A stretch of DNA of 64,000 nt, taken from assembly GCA_910578545.1 (NCBI GenBank), contig CAJTPT010000003.1, positions 62,001-126,000 on the forward strand, in the 5' to 3' direction. Position 1 is the first letter of the stretch. Every line of letters starts with the position of its first letter. Made by a program: the position numbers and the translations under genes. The DNA comes from an uncultured Christensenella sp. GTDB taxonomy: Bacteria > Bacillota > Clostridia > Christensenellales > Pumilibacteraceae. Under the pieces are notes generated by a model, which worked only from the letters and a program-made list of their open reading frames with translations, ran no database searches and had not been told where the DNA came from. Shown one piece after another: positions 7,452 through 17,314 of this stretch.

Positions 7452-8918
7452 ATGAAAAAGTTAGCGGGATACGTAATGAGCGTTATACTCGCATTAGGCA
7501 TAATGCTTAACGCGGCGGCGTGCTCCGGCACGGACGGTAAGACCGTCAAGATTAGTTTTGTCACCTATAGCGACGACATAATCGACGTAATTTATTTGGA
7601 GGTCGGGGATTTTTACGGCAAGCTTCCCGTGCCGCAAAACACCGACGATTACAAGTTTATCGGGTGGTACACCAACGAAGAGCGAGAGGGGCAGTATGTT
7701 ACCCCGCACACTCGCGTCGGCATTGCCAACGACCATAAGCTGTACGCAAAGATTACGTACGTATTTTGGGGGTGGGAGTATATTAACGGCAAAACGTCCG
7801 AGATCGTGACGGCGGAAACACCTGTGCCTGCCCAAGAGCACGTAACGCTTACGGCTAACTGGAAGTATATTGGCAACGTGACGCTCAGCTTTGTAAGCGA
7901 GAGCGAAAGCTTTACGCCGATAAAGATAAAGGCCGGCGAAAGCTTGAGCGGACTGCCTGTGCCCAAGAGCAATGACGGCTACACATTTTTGTTTTGGGCT
8001 GGTATACGCAAGATAAGTTTTACGGCGAGCGAATATCCGAGGGCGATTTAGCGCCCGACGATAACGTAACGTTGTATGCGCGCTACGAGCGCAACGGCGC
8101 GGTGGACGAAAGGCGTACAACGCTTGTAGCAACGCACAGCGCGCAGTCGTTTGCAATCGAAGACGGCAGACTATACGCGTGGGGTAGTCACAGGCAAGGG
8201 AAATTGGGTACGATTCTACCGACGACGTGCTTACGCCTACGCTTTTGACGGACGGAATGACGTTTACCGAGGTGACAGCGGGATATAACGGGATTTAACG
8301 CATTGGACAGTTACGGCAATCCTTGGATGTGGGGTACGGCGTACAACGTAGCCGTTACCAAAGGTACGTCTCAATATACGGCCCCGACACGAATGTTTGA
8401 GGATGGAACTTTTGCAAGTCCCAAGTTCAAGTCGATAAGCGCCGGCGGCGGACTTGGGAATAATGAATTGGTTTACGCAATAGACAGTAGTGATAAGCTG
8501 TGCAAGCTTTACAGAGAACAATCGACGGATGGCGAATGGGGCTACGCGTTTTCCGGCAATATTTTTGATGATGAATATAATAACCCTAACAGTAATAACA
8601 AACCTGTTGAATATCAGAAAGGTAACTTTACGTCAATATCATGCGGAAACACTCACTACTGCGCATTAAGCGAAAACGGCAAATTGTATATGTGGGGTAA
8701 CTTTGATAGATATATGCTTGGACTGTACGTCGTATATAATACTTCGCCGGTACAAATACAGATTGGTTAAAATCGGTTGCAATAAAGGGCTTTTAAAAAA
8801 CGCAGTATAATCCGGAAATTATTATATAGCGCTGTCGCACATTGATTTAAACGACCGTGTTTACGGACTCGGCGCCGCAAACCTCGTCGACTTCCGTTGG
8901 GTGGAAAAGCAGTCTTAA
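7452..8918 (+). pseudogene. Decayed InlB-repeat/RCC1-repeat lipoprotein
   Basis: The frame opens well (GAAGGAGA site, ATG 7452) with a signal peptide and lipobox (NAAACSG), then two or three InlB-type repeats (KFIGWYTNEE, then a second ending in LTANWKY). It breaks repeatedly: near 7990 the reading moves to the frame with GWYTQDKFYG; near 8200 it breaks inside an RCC1-type blade (LYAWGSHRQGKLG); near 8298 it moves again, to ALDSYGNPWMWG; and it stops at 8770. A last in-phase piece, YYIALSHIDLNDRVYGLG, ends at TAA 8916-8918. The intact ancestor was probably a surface lipoprotein with an RCC1 propeller. At least three shifts suggest true decay, though indel errors in the assembly are possible. 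Confidence 0.8.
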
Positions 8919-9144
8919 CGTTCGTTCGTATTACATAATTCGATAAAAACGGGATACACCTCGTTTTAAACGGCGTGGTATATTCTTTTACTAATTGGGT
9001 TTAATCTCTTGCTTTTGCCTTTGGTTTATGATAAAATTATAGACGGTGTAAAGTCCGATAGGGGTTTTATGCTGTAATAGTTCTGCGGGTGCGGTGAGCG
9101 AACGCGGAACAGGTAGATATGTAAAAAATGTTTATGAGGTAAAC

Positions 9145-11847
<2,703 letters not shown>

Positions 11848-11862
11848 GTAATTTAGAATTAG

Positions 11863-11890
11863 GGAAGCCGTTTGTTCGGCTTCCTTTTTA
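11863..11890 (+). terminator. secA terminator
   Basis: GGAAGCCG (11863-11870), 6-nt loop, CGGCTTCC (11877-11884) and a T-rich tail. Confidence 0.85.
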
Positions 11891-11910
11891 TTAGGTAAGA
11901 TAAACGGATT

Positions 11911-12060
11911 ATAATAATCGCTACTCATCAGTCAGCCGACAAGGCGGCTTACCCCGCCTCATGCCCTCAAGGAAAGCTGAGCAGAGCAAACGCGGTCGCA
12001 GACAAATTGTGTTCCGTATAAAAGCGGTAGGCGCAACTAACGATCGGTCTTTACCGCGGG
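11911..12060. repeat. Intergenic repeat sequence, no gene
   Basis: The roughly 300-nt gap between secA and the convergent DUF2828 gene holds a dispersed repeat: TCATCAGTCAGCCGA at 11925-11939 recurs at 50978-50992 after rpoC, with similar flanks (TAATAATC just upstream in both). I see no credible coding frame or RNA gene in the rest of the gap. Confidence 0.45.
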
Positions 12061-12105
12061 GAAAAGGCGCCCGAAGGGTAGATGCGTGGCGACCTTATCT
12101 TAAAC

Positions 12106-12137
12106 AAAAAATCTCTGCATTATATTGCAGAGATTTT
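12106..12137 (-). terminator. Terminator of the DUF2828 gene
   Basis: AATCTCTGCA / TGCAGAGATT stem with a short loop; on the minus strand it is followed by a T run. It lies just downstream of the DUF2828 stop codon. Confidence 0.8.
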
Positions 12138-12149
12138 TGTTTGTGTTTT

Positions 12150-13718
12150 TTACTTCGCGGTCGATTGGTTAAACGCTTGTTCCACCTTGTCGTACCGCGG
12201 CGAGTTGATTTGTTTGAGCATGTGCTCGAACGGGTCGAGCTTGCCTGATAATGCCATTGTTAACGAAATAGGACTGAAGCCGCTGACGAGTGCAACGCCG
12301 AGCTCGTTTCCCGTTACCGGGATTGTGTGCGTTCGGCTTGCTATGTTCCAAAACACCAGGCATGGCAGCTTGTAACCGTATTTTGCGTACTTGGCTTTTA
12401 TCTCGTCAAACAGGCGCGGATCTGGCGTGGTCTCCGAGTCGTATAATGGTCCTTTATTGCTTGCGGCACAGCGGTCGAATTCCATATCGGAAAGAATAAG
12501 TACCGTCGACGGCAATTCGCTTTGCGGCATTTTATATTTGACGGCGGTCGTAAGAATAAGATCGAATACCGCTTCTATATTGGTATTGGCGACCTCGTTA
12601 TACGATAGCGCAACGCCTATCTTGTCGTGAAGATTGTCGCAGTGCGACAGATCGACTAATTGCGGGTTCTCGCTGAACGTGATGAATTTATCCTTAAACT
12701 GACCCGAGCACCGTTCGGCAAAATATATGGAAAGCGCGTTGGCAACGTTCAAAGCCGTGATATTGGTGTTGCCTATCGTCGCAGTCATACTGCCCGAGCC
12801 GTCCGCTACGCAAATCGTAGTGTCGTTGCCCTGCACGTAGTCGGGTAGGGCTTTCCATAGTTGTTCCAGCGTTTCGTCGTATTCCTTGGGCTGATTGCAC
12901 CATCTTTTGCCGACGCAGTATCTGTTAATGATGTCGTGCGGGAACAGTACGTCCGCATTGATTTTGGTTTTGCCCTGTTTTAGTTTTTCGAGGAATTGTG
13001 TTCTGCGGGTAACGTCGTGTAATAAAAACGCGTTTTTGTATAGAACGTTTGCCTTGGACGGCACCGCCGCATAATCTATATTGCGCCAATTGCGCGCGCT
13101 CATATCTACTTCCACTACCTTGAGGTATGATCGAAGCTTGCTCAGCGTTTGGCGGTACTGCTTGGCGGTCATGTTAAGCGCCGCGGCAAGCGTTTTAGCC
13201 CGTTCGCGCGCTTCGGCCGACGACGCGTTAATCGACGGCATCCATTTAGCCGACAGCGATATCGGCTTGTTTGCCGCCATGTTCTTTATATCGGCGTCGA
13301 GCTGTGACTTTACTATCTCGATTATTTGCGCGTCGAGCGTAGTTTCGCCCATAAGATAAATAAGGTTATCCCACCGCGTGTATTCGGGAATGAGGGGAAG
13401 AAGCCGTGCCGCAAGCTCTGGCTCGGTGCGCGCCAAAAACCGCATGCCTATGCGGAACAGTCGGCGTTCGCCCATGCCTTCGCGCACGTCGCCCGCCATA
13501 AACAGCCACTTAACGGCGAGCAGTTTATTCTCGAAAAACGCCTTGGCAAACTCGTGCTCGACCGTTTCCTCCGATTGATTGCGAAATGACGACGTGCCGA
13601 AATTGACGTCGAGAAGCGCTCTTCCCGTCGTCCGATATCCGACCGCGCCGTTTTCCGTTTCGTTACGGTTAAACTCGTCGTTCGCGGTGCTTTGAAGTTT
13701 TTTGATAAAATTGCTCGT
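12150..13718 (-). CDS. DUF2828 protein: TROVE-like N-domain plus vWA domain (Ro60-like)
   Basis: A 522-residue protein of the DUF2828/DUF7788 family, built like Ro60: a helical N-terminal half with FAKAFFENKLLAVKWLFMAGD, GMGERRLFRIGMRFL and YTRWDNLIYLM, then a von Willebrand A domain with the MIDAS motif DGSGSM and a later SDMEFD. Ro60 proteins bind Y RNAs and misfolded RNAs; that role here is inference. An internal ATG would give 449 residues but cuts off conserved family sequence. The conserved frame runs upstream without a stop to ACG 13718-13716, eight nt after a perfect AGGAG; the protein would begin (M)SNFIKKLQSTANDEF. No ATG, GTG or TTG is available there. A tRNA-like RNA lies just upstream on the same strand. 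Confidence 0.85.
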   Translation of the reverse strand, partial: TSNFIKKLQSTANDEFNRNETENGAVGYRTTGRALLDVNFGTSSFRNQSEETVEHEFAKAFFENKLLAVKWLFMAGDVREGMGERRLFRIGMRFLARTEPELAARLLPLIPEYTRWDNLIYLMGETTLDAQIIEIVKSQLDADIKNMAANKPISLSAKWMPSINASSAEARERAKTLAAALNMTAKQYRQTLSKLRSYLKVVEVDMSARNWRNIDYAAVPSKANVLYKNAFLLHDVTRRTQFLEKLKQGKTKINADVLFPHDIINRYCVGKRWCNQPKEYDETLEQLWKALPDYVQGNDTTICVADGSGSMTATIGNTNITALNVANALSIYFAERCSGQFKDKFITFSENPQLVDLSHCDNLHDKIGVALSYNEVANTNIEAVFDLILTTAVKYKMPQSELPSTVLILSDMEFDRCAASNKGPLYDSETTPDPRLFDEIKAKYAKYGYKLPCLVFWNIASRTHTIPVTGNELGVALVSGFSPISLTMALSGKLDPFEHMLKQINSPRYDKVEQAFNQSTAK

Positions 13719-13762
13719 AGCGGTTTCTCCTAAAACAGTAAAGACGTAAGAATGATACCTTT

Positions 13763-13960
13763 TATCTTCACTCTTTCTTCTTACCTTAATTGTGGGAGTG
13801 GCAGGATTCGAACCTGCGACAACGGGCTTTTAATGCACTAAAAAGTTGCTGTCAGGGATTATTGCTAACCCCATGTTTACGCGCTCTGCCAACTGAGCTA
13901 CACTCCCATGCGGAATAGTCAAGAGTTATGGGAAAGAGGTTATAGGTAAGAGTGAAAATA
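13763..13960 (-). ncRNA. tRNA-mimicking RNA, candidate Y RNA of the DUF2828 protein
   Basis: The core (13793-13907) has tRNA features: 7-bp acceptor stem GGGAGTG/CACTCCC, D arm GCTC-AGTTGGCA-GAGC with the GG pair, and T arm GCAGG-TTCGAAT-CCTGC. Between the D and T arms are 65 nt instead of about 23. I find no anticodon arm with a proper seven-base loop; two other hairpins fit, GGGGTTA-GCAA-TAATCCC (GNRA loop) and GACAGC...GTTGTC enclosing CTTTT...AAAAG. No CCA is encoded. Outside the core a 13-bp stem (13948-13960 with 13763-13775, one wobble) closes the RNA, as Ro-binding stems do in Y RNAs. A promoter starts it about 8 nt before that stem, and the Ro60-like gene follows. The rival reading is a tRNA gene broken by about 40 inserted nt; weak anticodon candidates (TAA, TTT) can be drawn but pair badly. 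Confidence 0.55.
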
Positions 13961-13974
13961 ATAGATTATGATTA

Positions 13975-14003
13975 AGTATATCATATAATATAAAATATGT
14001 CAA
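13975..14003 (-). promoter_or_regulatory. Promoter of the tRNA-like RNA and DUF2828 gene
   Basis: Read on the minus strand: TTGACA (14003-13998), 17 nt, TATACT (13980-13975). Predicted start near 13968. Confidence 0.75.
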
Positions 14004-14070
14004 GAGCCTATTAAAAAAACGTTTTTTTTATAGCTAAAAAGCCTTACCACGACGGTCGTAAAAAATATGC

Positions 14071-14099
14071 TTGACTTACTACGCCTTGTCGGTTATAAT
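14071..14099 (+). promoter_or_regulatory. Promoter of prfB
   Basis: TTGACT (14071-14076), 17 nt, TATAAT (14094-14099). The in-frame ATG at 14105 begins 5 nt after the -10 box, so the transcript may start at the start codon. Confidence 0.75.
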
Positions 14100-14104
14100 A
14101 TATG

Positions 14105-15280
14105 ATGTATTCGGCTGTCATTATCTACAGTCGGCAATCGGTATTTTTTATGGCTATAGACGAAAAGAACAAGCCCGCTACGGTAGACTTAGAGGGCTGT
14201 AAAACAAGAATATCCGCCGCCAAAAGAATGGTATCGGACGCGTACGCCGCTGTTTCGCCCGAAGCGCTAAAAGCGCGCAGGGCGGAGCTCGGCGAACTTC
14301 AAAACGATCCCGCGCTGTATTCCGACCCCAAAAAGGCGCAGTCGGTAAACAGCGAGGCTAAGTATATAGACAACACGCTATCTAAGTTTGACAAGCTGTT
14401 TCGCACTGCCGACGATTTGTCGGGCATGATCGAGCTTTTGGAAGTCGAGTCCGATCCCGACATGCTTGCCGAGCTTGTAACCGAAGTGGACAAACTGTGC
14501 GCGGACGCCGAGCAGGCGCAAATCGCCGCGCTTCTTAAAGGCGAGTACGACAAATCGGACGCTATCCTTACTCTTCACGCGGGCGCGGGCGGTACCGAGG
14601 CGCAAGACTGGGTGTCTATGCTGTTCCGCATGTACAAGATGTACTGCGAAAAAGCGGGCTACGGCGTTGATGTTGTGGATAGACTGGACGGCGACGAGGC
14701 GGGAATTAAAAGCATAACCTTTTTTGCGCGCGGCATAAACGCGTACGGATACTTAAAAGCCGAAATGGGCGTGCACCGCTTGGTGCGTATTTCGCCGTTC
14801 GACGCAAATGCGCGCAGGCATACGTCGTTTGCAAGCCTCGAGGTTATGCCCGAAATCAAAGACGAGGTTACTGTAAAAATCAATCCCGACGATATCCGCG
14901 TAGATACCTACCGCAGCAGCGGCGCGGGCGGGCAGCACATAAACAAGACCGACTCGGCTATCCGCATAACGCACTTCCCGACGGGCATAGTCGTTACTTG
15001 CCAGAACGAACGCAGTCAGACCCAAAACCGCGAGATGGCCATGACGATGCTAAGAAGTAAGCTTGTCGAGCTTAAAGAGCGCGAGGCGGCGGAAAAGGCG
15101 GCAAGCATTAAGGGCGAGCTCAAAAAGATAGAATGGGGAAGTCAGATACGCTCGTACGTTTTTCAGCCGTACACGCTCGTCAAGGATCACCGCACGGGCT
15201 ACGAAAAGACGGATATCCAATCCGTAATGGACGGGGATATCGAGGGCTTCATTCTGGATTATCTTAAAAAGGCGAACTGA
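14105..15280 (+). CDS. prfB: Peptide chain release factor 2
   Basis: Class I release factor that reads UGA and UAA and frees the finished peptide. The SPF tripeptide (RISPFDANARRH), which distinguishes RF2 from RF1, and the catalytic GGQ loop (SSGAGGQHINKTDSA) are present. Most RF2 genes need a +1 frameshift at an in-frame UGA near codon 25; here the frame is continuous through the matching DLEG segment. Two starts are possible: ATG 14105, placed at the predicted transcription start (leaderless), or ATG 14150 (protein MAIDEKNKP), which has no Shine-Dalgarno. I prefer 14105, with doubt, because the 15 extra residues are not typical of RF2. tsaD follows after 5 nt. Confidence 0.88.
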   Translation: MYSAVIIYSRQSVFFMAIDEKNKPATVDLEGCKTRISAAKRMVSDAYAAVSPEALKARRAELGELQNDPALYSDPKKAQSVNSEAKYIDNTLSKFDKLFRTADDLSGMIELLEVESDPDMLAELVTEVDKLCADAEQAQIAALLKGEYDKSDAILTLHAGAGGTEAQDWVSMLFRMYKMYCEKAGYGVDVVDRLDGDEAGIKSITFFARGINAYGYLKAEMGVHRLVRISPFDANARRHTSFASLEVMPEIKDEVTVKINPDDIRVDTYRSSGAGGQHINKTDSAIRITHFPTGIVVTCQNERSQTQNREMAMTMLRSKLVELKEREAAEKAASIKGELKKIEWGSQIRSYVFQPYTLVKDHRTGYEKTDIQSVMDGDIEGFILDYLKKAN

Positions 15281-15285
15281 CGGCA

Positions 15286-16290
15286 ATGAAAGAAAATCCG
15301 ATTATTTTGGGAATAGAAACGTCGTGCGACGAAACGTCGGCGGCCGTGCTTTGCGGGGATAAACTACTCGGCAACGTGATTTCATCTCAGATAGAAATTC
15401 ACCGCAGGTTCGGCGGTGTGGTGCCCGAGATAGCGTCGCGCAACCACTTGACCGCCATTTTGCCTGTTATCGACGAGGCGCTGAAGTCGGCGGGCGTACA
15501 AAAGACCGAGCTCGACGCGATAGGCGTGACCTATGGCGCGGGGCTTGTAGGCGCGCTTCTTGTAGGCGTGTCGGCGGCAAAAGCGCTTGCGTACTCGCTT
15601 GGTATTCCGCTGTACGCCGTCAATCATATCGAAGCGCATATCGCGGCAAACTACATTTCCACGCCCGAGCTTAAACCGCCATTCCTCGCGGTTGTCGCAA
15701 GCGGCGGACACACGGGCGTTTGTATTGTGGAAGGGCGCAATAAATTCCGTATGCTGACGTCCACTACCGACGACGCGATAGGCGAGGCGTTCGACAAAGT
15801 GGCGCGCGCGGTAGGACTGCCGTATCCCGGCGGGCCGGAAATAGACAGGCTTGCCAAAACGGGCGCGCCTTGCATAACTTTTATCGAGCGCAAGCATAAA
15901 ACGCAAATAAGCTATTCGGGACTCAAAACGGCTGTAATCAACTATTTGCACACACTCGAACAGCGCGGCGTTCGGCCGGTGATCGCCGACGTGTGCGCGT
16001 CTTTCCAAAAAACCGCCGTGGATATGCTTGCGGACAGCGCGGCGGCGGCGATAAAGAAATCGGGCATAAAAACCATCGTTGCGGCGGGCGGCGTGTCGGC
16101 TAACTCGTACTTGCGCGAACGGCTGAAAGCGGTTGGCGAAGAGCTCGGTTGTAACGTTTACTTCCCGCCGATGTCGCTGTGTACGGATAACGCCGCAATG
16201 GTGGCTGTACGCGCCCGCGATATGATAGGCGAGTGCGATCCGGCTACGCTCGCCCTGAATGCAAAAAGCTATTTAAAAATCGGCGATTGA
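15286..16290 (+). CDS. tsaD: tRNA N6-threonylcarbamoyladenosine transferase
   Basis: A 334-residue ASKHA-fold enzyme that, with TsaB and TsaE, transfers threonylcarbamoyl to A37 of ANN-decoding tRNAs. The start reads ILGIETSCDETSAAV as in all TsaD, the metal-binding His pair lies in NHIEAHIAA, and the VASGGHT, PYPGGPEID and AAGGVSANSYLR motifs are intact. Length is normal. It lies 5 nt after prfB, so the two are probably co-transcribed. tsaB and tsaE are not in the window. Confidence 0.97.
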   Translation: MKENPIILGIETSCDETSAAVLCGDKLLGNVISSQIEIHRRFGGVVPEIASRNHLTAILPVIDEALKSAGVQKTELDAIGVTYGAGLVGALLVGVSAAKALAYSLGIPLYAVNHIEAHIAANYISTPELKPPFLAVVASGGHTGVCIVEGRNKFRMLTSTTDDAIGEAFDKVARAVGLPYPGGPEIDRLAKTGAPCITFIERKHKTQISYSGLKTAVINYLHTLEQRGVRPVIADVCASFQKTAVDMLADSAAAAIKKSGIKTIVAAGGVSANSYLRERLKAVGEELGCNVYFPPMSLCTDNAAMVAVRARDMIGECDPATLALNAKSYLKIGD

Positions 16291-16321
16291 TCTTTATATA
16301 ATATAAAGCGGAGACGTGATA

Positions 16322-17014
16322 ATGCTTAAGAAGAACTGTCTTAACGATTCGGATAAAATACTTGTAACGGTGGCGTTGTGGATAACCGCGCTGTCGGCTT
16401 TTTTGACCGCGCTCACTTTGCCTATGCTTCCCGATAAGGTCGCGATTTTTTATCGCCCCGCAGATGACGCGATAGGCGAGTACTACAGCAAGTACAACAA
16501 CCTTTTGCTTATCTTGACGTCCGTCATTCCCGCCGCTATTATAATTATCACCGCGCTTTTAAAGCGGCGCAACAGACTGCAAAACAACTTTATTTCCATC
16601 ATACTGTTCAGTATAATGCTGTCGCTGTGCATGAGCGGTGTTATTGCTTACGGCATATCCGAGCAGTTTGACGCGTCAAGCTCTGTAAACACCGTCAATC
16701 AACACGCGCTTATCGTTATGAGCATGGCGTTTGTTCTGTCTATCGGTTGTGCGCTAACGCCCACGATAACACACTCGCCCGTGCTCGGGGATAGCTTGGC
16801 AAACGACGTTAGATTCAAGTGGAAAATCGCCCGTGCCGCAGACTGGCTGTGGAACGTCGGCGCATACGGATTTTTGATAGCCGCGGTGGTTTGTGTGTTC
16901 GTGCCCGACGCATACTGCTACGTTCCGATCGCGGCTTGGTTGATCGCATACATTACCGCCATTCTCGTAATTGCCAACGGCTCGCACGGCAGACCGCAAA
17001 CCGTAACCGAATAA
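16322..17014 (+). CDS. Integral membrane protein, DUF1648/SdpI-like
   Basis: A 230-residue protein with about six hydrophobic segments. The first half (LPMLPDKVAIFYRPADDAIGEYYSK) resembles the DUF1648 signature of SdpI-type membrane proteins, where P-D-x-V-x-x-x-Y/H is conserved. Some relatives give immunity to secreted toxins, but many have no known role, so no function is assigned. ATG 16322 is chosen over GTG 16316 because the GGAG at 16310-16313 is 8 nt from the ATG and only 2 nt from the GTG. It follows tsaD by 31 nt and ends before a GC-rich hairpin. Confidence 0.75.
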   Translation: MLKKNCLNDSDKILVTVALWITALSAFLTALTLPMLPDKVAIFYRPADDAIGEYYSKYNNLLLILTSVIPAAIIIITALLKRRNRLQNNFISIILFSIMLSLCMSGVIAYGISEQFDASSSVNTVNQHALIVMSMAFVLSIGCALTPTITHSPVLGDSLANDVRFKWKIARAADWLWNVGAYGFLIAAVVCVFVPDAYCYVPIAAWLIAYITAILVIANGSHGRPQTVTE

Positions 17015-17040
17015 TCAAATAAATGTTGCCTAAATTTTAG

Positions 17041-17095
17041 AATACCCCCCCCCATTCAAAGGTTAGATAAACTTTTTTTTGGAGGGGGTATTTTA
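17041..17095 (+). terminator. Hairpin terminator with a nine-C tract
   Basis: AATACCCCC...GGGGGTATT arms around a T-rich loop, then TTTT. The C9 run may be prone to length change. Confidence 0.6.
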
Positions 17096-17132
17096 AAATT
17101 GACGTGTTTTTATTGTTTTTTTGTTATGTGTA

Positions 17133-17161
17133 TTTACAAATGTCGTAACGTTTGATATAAT
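17133..17161 (+). promoter_or_regulatory. Promoter of the HExxH surface lipoprotein gene
   Basis: TTTACA (17133-17138), 17 nt, TATAAT (17156-17161); about 150 nt of leader follow. Confidence 0.75.
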
Positions 17162-17314
17162 ACTTTTACAATACTAATGAGTACGCTTTGTACGGTCGAC
17201 TATACAGACAGGACGGGCATAAGTCGAGCTTCGGTGACTAAGGCGGTATACCATTTGACATAGATTGGGAAAAAAACTTTATTTTTTTCGATATAAATTT
17301 GCAGAGGTGGAATT

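Noticed and set aside
13793..13907. Ordinary tRNA gene
   Set aside because: Acceptor, D and T arms are perfect, but the anticodon region is about 42 nt too long and no seven-base loop with T33 and a five-pair stem can be drawn. Kept as a possible broken tRNA, not called as one.
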